A stretch of DNA of 64,000 nt, from positions 4,402,001 to 4,466,000 of the forward strand of contig OY970201.1 in assembly GCA_963708245.1 (NCBI GenBank), read 5' to 3'. The first letter of the stretch is position 1. Each line of letters opens with the position of its first letter. The translations under genes and the position numbers were made by a program. Of the stretch, positions 17,681 to 26,613 are shown one piece after another. The notes below the pieces were generated by a model that was given only the letters and a program-made list of their open reading frames with translations, made no database searches and was not told where the DNA came from. This DNA is from CAVYXK01 sp963708245 (GTDB lineage: Bacteria; Pseudomonadota; Alphaproteobacteria; Acetobacterales; Acetobacteraceae).

Positions 17681-17956
17681 ATGCGCGTTCTGACCGCGTT
17701 GACCGTCGGCATGGGCGTGCTGATCCTGATCGGCACGACCGTGCTGATTGTGACGATCGTCAAACGCTCCACTGCACCCGGGAGTGCTCCAAACGTGGCG
17801 CTGGTGTTGGATGAGCCAGCGGGAACCAGGATTGCCGGACTGACCGCTGTAGCCGATCGATTGGCGATCGACTTGCAGGGAGGCGGTCCGGATCGGGTGG
17901 TGCTGATCGATCCGCGATCGGGCCAGATCGTCGGGCGGATCGCTTTGCGCCGTTGA
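17681..17956 (+). CDS. small single-pass membrane protein (DUF6476-like)
   Basis: 91 aa, ATG at 17681 preceded by GGGAGGAGTGACA. One hydrophobic helix spans residues about 5-27 (LTALTVGMGVLILIGTTVLI), followed by a short exported beta-rich tail with IDLQGGGPDRVVLIDPRSG. It is the divergent partner of rluD, a position in which alphaproteobacteria commonly carry a DUF6476-type protein; I make that family link from context and architecture. Function is unknown. Confidence 0.8.
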   Translation: MRVLTALTVGMGVLILIGTTVLIVTIVKRSTAPGSAPNVALVLDEPAGTRIAGLTAVADRLAIDLQGGGPDRVVLIDPRSGQIVGRIALRR

Positions 17957-18017
17957 CCGCCGCTTTGCTTGACTCCGCCCGTACGCGACAGCATTTTCCG
18001 CGCCTGCGGCGCTGGAT

Positions 18018-18090
18018 GGGGCTGTAGCTCAGCTGGGAGAGCGCCTCGTTCGCAATGAGGAGGTCAGGGGTTCGATCCCCCTCAGCTCCA
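18018..18090 (+). tRNA. tRNA-Ala(CGC)
   Basis: A full cloverleaf: acceptor GGGGCTG pairs with CAGCTCC, the D arm is GCTCAGCTGGGAGAGC, the anticodon loop TTCGCAA gives anticodon CGC, and the T arm is AGGGG-TTCGATC-CCCCT. CCA is not encoded. A minor Ala isoacceptor reading GCG. Confidence 0.95.
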
Positions 18091-18390
18091 TGCCTCCGTC
18101 CGCGGCAGCCGTAGAACATTGATCTCACTCAGGAAAGCTTGACAGGCAACCCCGGGCAACCACCAGGCAAACCACCTGGTGGGTGCCACCGGGTAGCTCG
18201 GCATCGGGTTCTCCAATGGGCGCCGAGATGAAAGCAGCGGCGGAAAACGAGCACCGCCACCGGCATGGGCGCAGTAACTGGCAGGCGGCTGGTCGTGGCA
18301 TTCGCGCGGCAAACAGCGCCAAGCCTGCCCCCGAGCCGCTCCGGGACACATATTGATGCTCGAATATTGATGCTCGAAGGAGATTTCGTG
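18091..18390. other. intergenic stretch, nothing recognised
   Basis: About 300 bases between tRNA-Ala and glgX. Open frames here give low-complexity, Arg/Ala/Pro-rich translations and no start with a ribosome-binding site. The last part carries a short direct repeat of TATTGATGCTCGA (about 18352 and 18364) just before the glgX Shine-Dalgarno site. Confidence 0.6.
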
Positions 18391-20652
18391 ATGCCGGGGC
18401 GAACGAAGGACACCGAAGTGGAAGGCCCTTCCGGCCGGCGCGACGTGCCGGCGGCGTCGGACACTGGCTTCCAAGAAGCTGGATCCTATTTCCCAGGACC
18501 CAAAGCCTCGCCCGTAGCCGTCTGTGCCGCGGCAGCGGTGTCGAATACGGGTCGAAGCTTTCCCCTCGGCGCTACCGTTCTCGGCGACGGCGTCAATTTC
18601 AGCGTATATTCGCGGCAGGCGAGCCGAGTAGACGTCCTGCTGTTCGATGACGCTTCTGCCACGCACCCGACGCGCGTGATCGAGCTCGATCCTCGCACGC
18701 ATCGCACCCACCATTACTGGCACGTCTTTGTGCGCGGCATCCGTCCCGGGCAGATTTATGCCTATCGTGCCCACGGCCCTTTCGATGCAGAGCACGGTCT
18801 GCGTTTCGACCCCGCCAAGGTGCTCCTCGATCCCTACGGTCTCGTCGTGGTCGTGCCCGACGGATACTCTCGCCGCACGGCGAGCCGATACGGGCAGGAC
18901 AATGCGACCGCCATGAAGAGTGTGGTGATCGATCCCGACGCTTACGACTGGGAGGGTGACGCGCCGTTGCGCCGGCCGTTCGCCACGACAGTGATCTACG
19001 AGATGCACGTCGCCGGCTTCACGCGGCATCCGAGCTCAGGGGTCGCCGCGGAGCTGCGGGGGACCTATGCGGGGATGATAGAGAAGATCCCATACCTGCA
19101 GGATCTCGGGATCACCGCCGTGGAACTGCTCCCTGTGTTCCAGTTCGATCGCCAGGACTGTCCGCCGGGCTTGGTCAACTACTGGGGGTATTCCCCGGTT
19201 TCATTTTTCGCGCCTCATGGTGGCTACAGTTCACGGAAGGACGCCCTCGGTCCGGTCGACGAATTCCGCGATCTCGTCAAGGCGCTTCACCGCGCCGGCA
19301 TCGAGGTGATTCTCGACGTCGTCTACAACCACACCGCGGAGGGGAATAGCGACGGACCCACGCTGTGCTTCCGGGGCCTCGCGAACGAAGACTATTACAT
19401 CCTCGATCACGACCGCGCTCATTACGCAAATTACAGTGGCACCGGAAATACTCTGAACGCCAATCAGTCGATCGTGCGCCGCATGATTTTAGACAGCGCG
19501 CGGTACTGGGTCACCCACATGCACGTCGATGGGTTCCGGTTCGACCTCGCCTCGATCCTGGACCGGGACGAAACCGGTCGTCCGCTCGAAAATCCCCCGG
19601 TTCTCCGGGATATCGACTCGGACCCCGTCCTCGCCGGCATCAAACAGATCGCGGAGGCGTGGGACGCCGCCGGTCTCTATCAGGTGGGAAGCTTCTTCGG
19701 CGATAACTGGAAAGAGTGGAACGGTCGCTTCCGGGACGACGTCCGCCGCTTTGTCAAAGGCGACAGTGGGACCGTACGGTTGTTGGCGCAACGGGCGCTC
19801 GGCAGCCCCGACATTTTCGGCCACCAGGAACGAGAACCCGAACAAAGCATCAACTTCGTGACCTGCCATGACGGCTTCACGCTGAACGATCTGGTTTCGT
19901 ACAATAACAAGCACAACGAGACGAATGGTGAAGGCAACCGGGACGGCCCCGAGACGAACCTGTCCTGGAACTGCGGGGTCGAGGGGCCGACCGAGGACGC
20001 TGCCGCCGAGCAGCTGCGACGCCGTCAAGTAAAGAACTTCATCGTCATCCTGCTCACATCGATTGGTACGCCGATGCTCCAGATGGGCGACGAAATGCGG
20101 CGCACTCAGCGGGGCAACAGCAACGCATATTGCCAGGATAACGAGGTGAGCTGGCTCGACTGGCGCCTCCTCAACCGGCACCAGGATCTCCATCTATTTG
20201 TGCGAAAACTCATTTTCCAGCGTCTCCGGTTTGTGAGTGCGGTTGATCAGGAAAGCTTCGGGCTGAGCCTCAACCAGCTGCTGCGCCGAGCCGAAATCGA
20301 CTGGCACGGCGTCCGGCTCGGGAGGCCGGACTGGAGTGACTCTTCTCACAGCCTTGCCTTGACCGTGCGACCTCGCGAGCGGCAAATCCCGCTCTGGCTG
20401 CATATGATGGTCAACGCCTATTGGGAGGCGCTCGATTTCGAGCTGCCGCTGCCGCCTGCCTTGGCAGTTGCCAGCTGGCAACGGTGGATCGATACATCGC
20501 TCGAATGGCCCGAAGACATCATGGATGCCGCTGCCGCTCCAGCGGTGCCTGGAATGCATTACCTGGTGGCGCCGCGGTCGGTGGCCGTGCTAGCTGCGCG
20601 AATTGATGGCCGCTCCGGCCCTCTTCCACTCCGATCTGGACCATCGCAATGA
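18391..20652 (+). CDS. glgX: glycogen debranching enzyme GlgX / isoamylase (TreX-like)
   Basis: 753 aa from the ATG at 18391 (a GTG at 18388 is the alternative), with AAGGAG just upstream. An N-terminal CBM48 module (about 55-160, GVNFSVYSRQASRVDVLLFD) leads into a GH13 barrel: EMHVAGFTRH, VILDVVYNHTAEG, the nucleophile region HVDGFRFDLAS, acid/base IAEAWDAAGLYQVG and FVTCHDGFTLNDLVSYN. It removes alpha-1,6 branches from glycogen. The expected C-terminus ends near VAVLAARI; the final 15-17 residues (DGRSGPLPLRSGPSQ) appear to run into remains of another gene. No other glycogen genes are in the window, suggesting transfer or relocation. Confidence 0.92.
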   Translation: MPGRTKDTEVEGPSGRRDVPAASDTGFQEAGSYFPGPKASPVAVCAAAAVSNTGRSFPLGATVLGDGVNFSVYSRQASRVDVLLFDDASATHPTRVIELDPRTHRTHHYWHVFVRGIRPGQIYAYRAHGPFDAEHGLRFDPAKVLLDPYGLVVVVPDGYSRRTASRYGQDNATAMKSVVIDPDAYDWEGDAPLRRPFATTVIYEMHVAGFTRHPSSGVAAELRGTYAGMIEKIPYLQDLGITAVELLPVFQFDRQDCPPGLVNYWGYSPVSFFAPHGGYSSRKDALGPVDEFRDLVKALHRAGIEVILDVVYNHTAEGNSDGPTLCFRGLANEDYYILDHDRAHYANYSGTGNTLNANQSIVRRMILDSARYWVTHMHVDGFRFDLASILDRDETGRPLENPPVLRDIDSDPVLAGIKQIAEAWDAAGLYQVGSFFGDNWKEWNGRFRDDVRRFVKGDSGTVRLLAQRALGSPDIFGHQEREPEQSINFVTCHDGFTLNDLVSYNNKHNETNGEGNRDGPETNLSWNCGVEGPTEDAAAEQLRRRQVKNFIVILLTSIGTPMLQMGDEMRRTQRGNSNAYCQDNEVSWLDWRLLNRHQDLHLFVRKLIFQRLRFVSAVDQESFGLSLNQLLRRAEIDWHGVRLGRPDWSDSSHSLALTVRPRERQIPLWLHMMVNAYWEALDFELPLPPALAVASWQRWIDTSLEWPEDIMDAAAAPAVPGMHYLVAPRSVAVLAARIDGRSGPLPLRSGPSQ

Positions 20653-20775
20653 CGAGGCCTCGCGCAGCCGCTCTGGCGCAACAACTTCACCTTCTTCAGC
20701 GACAAGGTGCTGGGATTCACCATGCACCCGACCAGCTATCTGTTCGGCAACCGGCTCGCACTACAGCAGGCATGA
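20653..20775 (+). pseudogene. orphan 3' coding remnant downstream of glgX
   Basis: Immediately after the glgX stop, the same frame continues with coding-like sequence RGLAQPLWRNNFTFFSD and KVLGFTMHPTSYLFGNRLAL, ending QQA and TGA at 20773-20775. The upstream bases in another frame read ALFHSDLDHRNDEAS, which could be the preceding part of the same protein after a frameshift. There is no start codon or ribosome-binding site. It looks like the tail of a gene that lost its 5' part when the glgX segment arrived. I do not recognise the family. Confidence 0.5.
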
Positions 20776-20821
20776 AGCTAGTGAGATTGCTGAGATCTGG
20801 CGAAACCAGCCCGCGATAGCT

Positions 20822-21328
20822 TTGCACCGGCTCGGCAGGTCGCTTCTCGACCTTGGCTACCGGACAGCGTTTCGCATCGCGTTCCCGCTCGCCCGCGTCT
20901 GGTGGTGGCTGAGGCGCCCACAGCACGAGGGTGCACTGGTGGCAGTCTATGTCGGTTCGGCACTGCTGCTGGTCCGCTCGTCCTACCGAGTCGCATGGAA
21001 CTTTCCAGGCGGAAGTGTCCGGCCCGGTGAGACGCCGGAAGCCGCGGCGCGCCGCGAGCTAGCCGAGGAGACCGGCATCACGGCGTCGGAGTTGCTGTCC
21101 GCTGGCTCCCACTATGGGATCTGGGATGGCCGACGCGACCGCGTGCATTTTTTTGAGCTGCAATTGGACCGGCTGCCCAGGTTGCAGCTCGACAATCGCG
21201 AGATTATCGCCGCGCGGTTGATGCCACCCAGCGCGTTGGCCCGCATGATGCTGACCGGACCGGTCGCCGCTTACCTCGGCAAGACACCGCCGCGTCGCCG
21301 CGAAGAACTGGCCTGTGCCAGGCGGTAA
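20822..21328 (+). CDS. NUDIX hydrolase
   Basis: About 168 aa from a TTG at 20822; no good ribosome-binding site is visible, and the true start is uncertain because the 5' flank is disturbed. The chain opens RLGRSLLDLGYRTAFRIAFP. The NUDIX box is intact: G-x5-E-x7-REL-x2-EE-x-G, read as GETPEAAARRELAEETG after NFPGGSVRP. Such enzymes cleave nucleoside diphosphates linked to another group. The substrate is not evident. The gene follows the orphan remnant and may have lost its native promoter. Confidence 0.75.
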   Translation: MHRLGRSLLDLGYRTAFRIAFPLARVWWWLRRPQHEGALVAVYVGSALLLVRSSYRVAWNFPGGSVRPGETPEAAARRELAEETGITASELLSAGSHYGIWDGRRDRVHFFELQLDRLPRLQLDNREIIAARLMPPSALARMMLTGPVAAYLGKTPPRRREELACARR

Positions 21329-21393
21329 TTCTGACCAGTGAATCGTGGCCAGGACGAACACGAGGGAGTGCCTCGGCTGGAAAGCCGCGGCAC

Positions 21394-21607
21394 TCACTCC
21401 ATCAGACTGCCGGCGTGCCTGATATGTGCGTCGCTCGCTCTGTCGCCGCTGTGGAGCTGACCCACGACAACAGCGCTTCCGACCACCAGGACGATGCAGA
21501 CAGCGAACCGTGTGAGGCGCATTGCCGGCGCCTGCCGCTTCGGGCCGACTCGAGGACCTGTACCACCAGTCCTCGAACCAGTTCTTGTCTACCAGAAATG
21601 GGAGCAT
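21394..21607 (-). pseudogene. small membrane-protein gene interrupted by a one-base frameshift
   Basis: An ATG at 21607 is preceded by GGGAGGAG eight bases upstream and reads MLPFLVDKNWFEDWWYR, an opening typical of short alphaproteobacterial membrane proteins. After AGAGN the frame must shift by one base (an extra A near 21521) to continue as MRLTRFAVCIVLVVGSAVVV, a single transmembrane helix, then GQLHSGDRASDAHIRH and a stop at 21396-21394. Joined, it is about 71 aa. The second part also starts with its own ATG at 21522 and could be a 42-aa gene by itself. Function is unknown. Confidence 0.55.
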
Positions 21608-21756
21608 CGCTATCACTCCTCCCGATGTTGCCTCGGCGCCAGTGACTTGCGCCGCGGCGGCAATCAACTGCCAGAGGTGTTCCGATGCTGTGAGACAGTT
21701 CACAGGTTTTGAATTTTCTTGGGGGGCACGGCGGACGCGCGCTGGGGGCCCGAACA

Positions 21757-23268
21757 TCAGGACAAGAGCCCGCTGCGCCCACGCACCATGCCCCGCACAG
21801 CTTCGGCCAGCCGACGCATTGGCGTCGTCCAATCCCCCAGCCGCTCTTGTCGGAAGATCCGCAGGCCCGGATACCAGGGGCTATCCTCCCGCCCGCTGAA
21901 CCAGCGCCAGCAATTGTCGTAGCGGTCGAGCAGGAACACCGGCTTGCCCAGGGCACCCGCCAGATGCACCACCGCGGTATCAACGCTGACCACCAGATCA
22001 AGGCTGGCGACGATCGCTGCGGTGTCGGCAAAGTCGCCGACATCCGGCATCGGGTTGTGTAGCATCAGCCCGGTTGGCACCGGCTGGGCTGCCGCCGGCC
22101 CCTTCTGCAGGCTGATGAAGCAGACGCCCGACACACCCGCGAATGGGGCAAAAGCCGCCAGTCCCGCACTTCGCCGCCCGTCCAGGGTGGAGAAACCCGG
22201 CAGCCAGGGACGCGCCTGCCCGGCCCAGACTAGCCCGACGCGCAGCCCGCCGGACGGCAGGCGGCGCTCCCACCTCGCCTTCAGTCCCGGATCGACCGAA
22301 AGGTACGGTGTCTCGCCCGGGATCGTCTCCATCGTCGTGGCGAATGCCCGTGGCAGGCTGAACACCGGACAGTGGTAATCGAAGCGCGGCAACGGCGCGC
22401 CGAATACGTGCAGCTCGGCAACGCCGGCGATGCCACCGGCCAGCCGTCCCAGTTCCCGAGGCACCCCCAGCACTACGCGCGCCCCATGCTCGGCCAGCAG
22501 CGGCAGGTAGCGAACGAACTGCACCGTGTCCCCGAAGCCTTCCTCATGGGTGACCAGGACGGTGCGGCCCCTCAGATCCAGCCCGGCGATATCGGGCAGC
22601 AGAGTGGCGAGCGGAAGCCCGGTATGGCCCGGCTGTCGCAGCCGCCACTCGTAATCCCGCCAGGCCTCCGCTAGCCGCCCGGCGTGCAGGAGTGCTACCG
22701 CACGATTGACCCGTATCTGCGGGTCCTCCGGCGCGCGCAGCACCGCCGCATCGTGCGCCTCGATGGCTTCGTTGAACCGCCGCTCGATCTTCAGCAGCAT
22801 GCCGAGGTTGGACCAGCCAGCCGCTGGTCCCGGGTCGATCGCGATCGCCCGGTGGAGATGCGAAATGGCCGCCTCGATCTCCCCCAGCTCGGCCAGCACC
22901 AGTCCCAGCGCATGATGCGCGCCGGCATCGGTGGGCGCCTGGGCGAGCCACGCGCGGAAGTGCGTAACCGCCTCGGCCGGCCGCCCCAACCGGACCAGCA
23001 GTTCGGCGAGGTCACGGCGAGGATGTGCGTGACCGGGCCTTGTGCGGGCGACGACATCCAGCAGTGGCATGGCCTCGTCGAGCCGGCCCTGCGCCCCGAG
23101 CGCGAGGCCGAGCAGCAGCTTCGACTCCACGTCGTCTGGTGCGATGGCCAGCAGCCGTCGGCACGTCGCCGCCGCGTCGGTGAAGCGCCCGGACTCCAGC
23201 CCCTCGAGCGCAACGGCAAGCAGACCAACCCGCTCCGCTCTGGCAATCGCAAGCTGGCCAGCCGGCAT
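21757..23268 (-). CDS. TPR protein with GT9/heptosyltransferase-like domain
   Basis: 503 aa, ATG start. Residues about 10-225 are five or six tetratricopeptide repeats (for example AHHALGLVLAELGEIEAAIS and GWSNLGMLLKIERRFNEAIE). Residues about 240-500 resemble the ADP-heptose:LPS heptosyltransferase (GT9) fold: VLVTHEEGFGDTVQFVRYLP, VGLVWAGQARPW, ISLQKGPAA, and VVSVDTAVVHLAGALGKPVF near the nucleotide-sugar site. Such TPR-GT9-like proteins are frequent in Acetobacteraceae and Rhodospirillales and probably glycosylate surface or flagellar structures; the acceptor is unknown. Confidence 0.85.
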   Translation of the reverse strand: MPAGQLAIARAERVGLLAVALEGLESGRFTDAAATCRRLLAIAPDDVESKLLLGLALGAQGRLDEAMPLLDVVARTRPGHAHPRRDLAELLVRLGRPAEAVTHFRAWLAQAPTDAGAHHALGLVLAELGEIEAAISHLHRAIAIDPGPAAGWSNLGMLLKIERRFNEAIEAHDAAVLRAPEDPQIRVNRAVALLHAGRLAEAWRDYEWRLRQPGHTGLPLATLLPDIAGLDLRGRTVLVTHEEGFGDTVQFVRYLPLLAEHGARVVLGVPRELGRLAGGIAGVAELHVFGAPLPRFDYHCPVFSLPRAFATTMETIPGETPYLSVDPGLKARWERRLPSGGLRVGLVWAGQARPWLPGFSTLDGRRSAGLAAFAPFAGVSGVCFISLQKGPAAAQPVPTGLMLHNPMPDVGDFADTAAIVASLDLVVSVDTAVVHLAGALGKPVFLLDRYDNCWRWFSGREDSPWYPGLRIFRQERLGDWTTPMRRLAEAVRGMVRGRSGLLS

Positions 23269-23323
23269 CGGGCACCTCCGGCGGCCAGCCTTGCCCGGCT
23301 GGGTTAAGTGCGGGTCAACGACG

Positions 23324-24856
23324 TCAAGCGTAGTCGCCTGCGGCCGTTACGTCGCGATGCCGGTCCGACACGACGGGATTGAACAGCAGCGATAGCACCA
23401 CCGTCACGACGATGTTCACTACCAGCGACGATAGCGCGATGTAGCAGGGGATCGTCGTGCCGAAGAGGATCAGCGGATAGACCGGAGCGAAATTCACCGA
23501 GGCAGCCATCCAGGTGCCGAGAACGAAACCCGTCGCCCAGCCGATCAGCAATGCCCAGCCGTTCAGCGCCCGGGTATAGAGCGCCAGGATCACCGACGGC
23601 AGCGTCTGGATGATCCACACGCCGCCGAGCAACTGCAGCCACAGCGCGTATTGCAGCGGCAACGAGAAGACGAACACCAGCGCCCCCGCCTTAACCACCA
23701 GCGAGGCGATCTTGGCGATCCGGCTCTCCTGGGCGTCGGTGCAGGCGGGATGGATGAACTCCCGATAGATGTTGCGGGTGAAGATATTTGCCGTTGCAAT
23801 CGACATGATGGCGGCCGGCACCAGCGCACCGATGGCGATCGCGGCGAATGCCAGCCCCACGAACCACGAAGGGAACGCCGACAGCAACAGCGCCGGGACG
23901 GCGAAATTGTTGCTGTAGGCCTTGAACCCTGCGGCAAACGCCGGAAGCTGCGCCACACCGGCGGCAATCGCCATGAATCCGAACAACGCCAGCAGGCCCA
24001 GCATCAGAGAATAGGCAGGCAGAATCGCGGCGTTGCGCCGGATCACCCGAGCGCTCGACGAGCCCAGGACCCCAGTGACCGAATGGGGGTAGAGGAACAG
24101 CGCCAGCGCTGACCCGAGGGCGAGCGTCGCGTAGGCTCCAAAGCTGCCCCACGAGCCCGCCGGTGGGGGCGCAAGCAGCAGCTTGGCCGGCGGCACGGCC
24201 CCGAACACCTTGCCGAACCCGCCGAGCTGGATCGGGATCACCACGATCGCGGTGAGCACCGTGATGTAGATCAGCAGGTCCTTCACCACGGCGATCATCG
24301 CCGGTGCCCGGAGACCGGAGGTGTAGGTGAATGCCGCCAGAATGATAAAGGCAATGATCAGCGGGAGGTCGCCCACCAGCCCACCGGCCGGCACGCCGAG
24401 CGCGCCGATCACGACCTGCATGCCGACGAGTTGCAACGCAATGTAGGGCATGGTGGCCAATATGCCGGTCAGCCCGATCGCCAGCGCCAGCCAGCGGTTG
24501 CCGAACCGCCCACGCACGAAATCCGCCGAGGTGACATAGCCGTGCCGGTGGCAAACGGACCACAGGCGAGGGAACACCAGATAGAGGATCGGATAGATCA
24601 TCACGGTGTACGGCACCGCGAAGAAGCCCAGCGCGCCCGCACCGAAGAGCAGCGCCGGGACGGCGATGAACGTGTAGGCCGTATAGAGGTCGCCGCCGAG
24701 CAGGAACCAGGTGACCACGGTCCCGAACCGCCGCCCGCCCAATCCCCATTCGTGCAGCAGCGTCAGGTCGCCGGGGCGCCAGCGCGCGGCGACAAAGCCG
24801 ATCAAGGTGATCAGCACGAACAGCAGCACGAAGACGGAGACGGCAACCCCGTTCAT
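23324..24856 (-). CDS. sodium:solute symporter family protein (monocarboxylate permease type)
   Basis: 510 aa, ATG start. About 13 transmembrane helices of the SSS (LeuT-fold) family are visible, with YTAYTFIAVPALLFGAGALG early in the chain, GNRWLALAIGLTGILATMPY and MSIATANIFTRNIYREFI in the second half. The residues fit the MctP group that takes up lactate, pyruvate, acetate or other monocarboxylates with a cation. A DUF3311 protein gene ends 4 bp upstream, the usual partner arrangement, so the two form one operon. Confidence 0.88.
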   Translation of the reverse strand: MNGVAVSVFVLLFVLITLIGFVAARWRPGDLTLLHEWGLGGRRFGTVVTWFLLGGDLYTAYTFIAVPALLFGAGALGFFAVPYTVMIYPILYLVFPRLWSVCHRHGYVTSADFVRGRFGNRWLALAIGLTGILATMPYIALQLVGMQVVIGALGVPAGGLVGDLPLIIAFIILAAFTYTSGLRAPAMIAVVKDLLIYITVLTAIVVIPIQLGGFGKVFGAVPPAKLLLAPPPAGSWGSFGAYATLALGSALALFLYPHSVTGVLGSSSARVIRRNAAILPAYSLMLGLLALFGFMAIAAGVAQLPAFAAGFKAYSNNFAVPALLLSAFPSWFVGLAFAAIAIGALVPAAIMSIATANIFTRNIYREFIHPACTDAQESRIAKIASLVVKAGALVFVFSLPLQYALWLQLLGGVWIIQTLPSVILALYTRALNGWALLIGWATGFVLGTWMAASVNFAPVYPLILFGTTIPCYIALSSLVVNIVVTVVLSLLFNPVVSDRHRDVTAAGDYA

Positions 24857-24860
24857 CGGC

Positions 24861-25055
24861 CTAGGGCTCCGTCCGATGCTCGAGGAGATAGACCAGCCCG
24901 ATGATCAGCACGCTGAGAATGATCCAGAGGAGCTGGTACCAATAGAAGAACGGGAACGACCAGAGGGTGGGCTCGGTCCGGTTGTAGAACGGGACCCACA
25001 GCACCGCCACGAACGGGATGATCAGTAATACCCGTGCCCAATGCCACCGGTGCAA
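24861..25055 (-). CDS. DUF3311 small membrane protein, symporter partner
   Basis: 64 aa from a TTG at 25055 with GGGGAGGT nine bases upstream. Two membrane helices (ARVLLIIPFVAVLWVPFYN and FPFFYWYQLLWIILSVLIIG) flank a short TEPTLW loop, the DUF3311 pattern. Genes of this family almost always precede an SSS symporter gene, as here, with only 4 bp between. It probably stabilises or regulates the transporter. Confidence 0.85.
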   Translation of the reverse strand: MHRWHWARVLLIIPFVAVLWVPFYNRTEPTLWSFPFFYWYQLLWIILSVLIIGLVYLLEHRTEP

Positions 25056-25117
25056 GTTGTCGTTACCTCCCCGAGTCGCGGCGAGTTTACCCCGCCGACG
25101 CCCGCAGGTGAACCCCG

Positions 25118-25170
25118 CCCCGACTTCGCTCCCCTCGCGGGAGGGGGCCGGGGGGCGAGGGGGCCGGAGG
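25118..25170. repeat. REP-like GC-rich palindromic region
   Basis: Between the DUF3311 and amtB genes lies CCCCTC-GCGG-GAGGGG (25131-25146) followed by G-runs (GGGGCGAGGGGGCCGG). It resembles the CTCTCCC/GGGAGAG palindromes elsewhere in the window and could double as a terminator of the amtB side or a transcript-end structure. Confidence 0.5.
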
Positions 25171-25223
25171 ACCGAGGCACCGGCTCCGGACCGCCCGGAA
25201 AGCCGGCGCCGGTTCAACTCATA

Positions 25224-26585
25224 TCAGAAGATCTGCTCGCCATGCAGAACGAGGTCGAGGCCTTCGCGTTCTTCCTCCTCATCGACGCGCAAGCCGACGA
25301 GCGCCTTCGTGACCATCAGAATGATCAGCGTCATCACGCCGCTGTAAACAAGCGTCGAGCAGACGGCGATCGCCTGCGCCTCGAACTGCGCGATACCGCC
25401 GATATTCACGCCCTGCGGCGACTGTGCAGTCGCGGTGAGCGGACCGTAGGCGAACACGCCCGTCAGCAGCGCGCCGATGATGCCGCCGACTCCGTGCACG
25501 CCGAAGCAGTCCAGGCTGTCGTCGTAGCCGAGCAGATGCTTGACGCTGGTCGATGCCCAGAAGCAGCCGACGCCTGCGGCGATGCCAATCAACAGCGCCG
25601 GCCCGGGCAGCACGAATCCCGACGCCGGGGTGATCGCGACCAGACCAGCAACGGCGCCGGACGCCGCCCCAAGCACCGATGGCTTGCCCTTCGCACCCCA
25701 TTCCGCGAAGGCCCAGGCCAGCGCCGCTGCCGCCGTGGCGATCTGCGTCACCGCCATCGCCATGCCGGCGCGGCCGTTCGCTCCGACCGCCGAGCCGGCA
25801 TTGAACCCGAACCAGCCGACCCAGAGCAGTGATGCGCCGATCACCGCATAGGACACGTTGTACGGCGCCATGTTGTCCTGTCCGAACCCGACCCGGCGGC
25901 CTAGCACCAGCGCGCACATCAGGCCGGCGATCCCGGCATTGATGTGCACGACCGTGCCGCCGGCGAAATCGGCTGCTCCCGGAAGCCCCAACACGCCGGC
26001 GCCGAGCCAGCCGGTTGCGCTCCAGACCCAGTGCGCGATCGGCGAATAGACGAACAAAGACCACAACGTCATAAACACGCAGAGCGCGCTGAACTTCATG
26101 CGATCGGCGAAGGCACCGGTGATCAGCGCCGGCGTGATGATCGCGAAGGTCATCTGGAACATCATATAGACGGTCTCGGGGATCGTCGTCTGGGTCGCGC
26201 TGTCGATCGATCCGCCGAGGCTGAACGGCTTGTTCCAGTTGTCGGCGATGCCGTTCAGGAAGAAGCGCGACAGATCGCCGAAATAAGGCGTGCCGTTGGT
26301 AAAAGCGATGCTGTAGCCGGCGACCATCCAGGCAATCGTCACCAAGCAGCAGACCGTGAAGGACTGCATCATGGTGGCAAGCAGGTTCTTTTTGCGCACC
26401 ATGCCCGCATAGAACAGGGCGAGGCCGGGGATGGTCATCATCAGCACCAGAGCGGTGCTGGCCAGCATCCAGGCGGTATCGCCGGTGTCGAGCTTGGGGG
26501 CCGGCGTATCGGCCAGCGCCGGTCCGACGGCGAGTACAGCGGGAAGCAAGGCAGCAGCTCCCCAGGTCAGTCGGGATCGTATCAT
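25224..26585 (-). CDS. amtB: ammonium transporter AmtB
   Basis: 453 aa. An N-terminal signal-like helix (AALLPAVLAVGPALA) is followed by 11 membrane helices. Amt signatures are present: DTAWMLASTALVLMMTIPGL, FAIITPALITGAFADR, the pore His in GGTVVHINAGIAGL and the second pore His in CFGVHGVGGIIGALLTG. It conducts ammonium across the inner membrane and is gated by GlnK, whose gene lies 28 bp upstream on the same strand; together they form the classical glnK-amtB operon. Confidence 0.96.
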   Translation of the reverse strand: MIRSRLTWGAAALLPAVLAVGPALADTPAPKLDTGDTAWMLASTALVLMMTIPGLALFYAGMVRKKNLLATMMQSFTVCCLVTIAWMVAGYSIAFTNGTPYFGDLSRFFLNGIADNWNKPFSLGGSIDSATQTTIPETVYMMFQMTFAIITPALITGAFADRMKFSALCVFMTLWSLFVYSPIAHWVWSATGWLGAGVLGLPGAADFAGGTVVHINAGIAGLMCALVLGRRVGFGQDNMAPYNVSYAVIGASLLWVGWFGFNAGSAVGANGRAGMAMAVTQIATAAAALAWAFAEWGAKGKPSVLGAASGAVAGLVAITPASGFVLPGPALLIGIAAGVGCFWASTSVKHLLGYDDSLDCFGVHGVGGIIGALLTGVFAYGPLTATAQSPQGVNIGGIAQFEAQAIAVCSTLVYSGVMTLIILMVTKALVGLRVDEEEEREGLDLVLHGEQIF

Positions 26586-26613
26586 CGTTTCTGGTTCCTA
26601 TGATTACGCGTCG

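Noticed and set aside
21059..21832. 257-codon minus-strand frame across the NUDIX gene
   Set aside because: Only its short segment from 21607 is plausible; the rest is out of frame with the membrane helix and overlaps the NUDIX box on the other strand.
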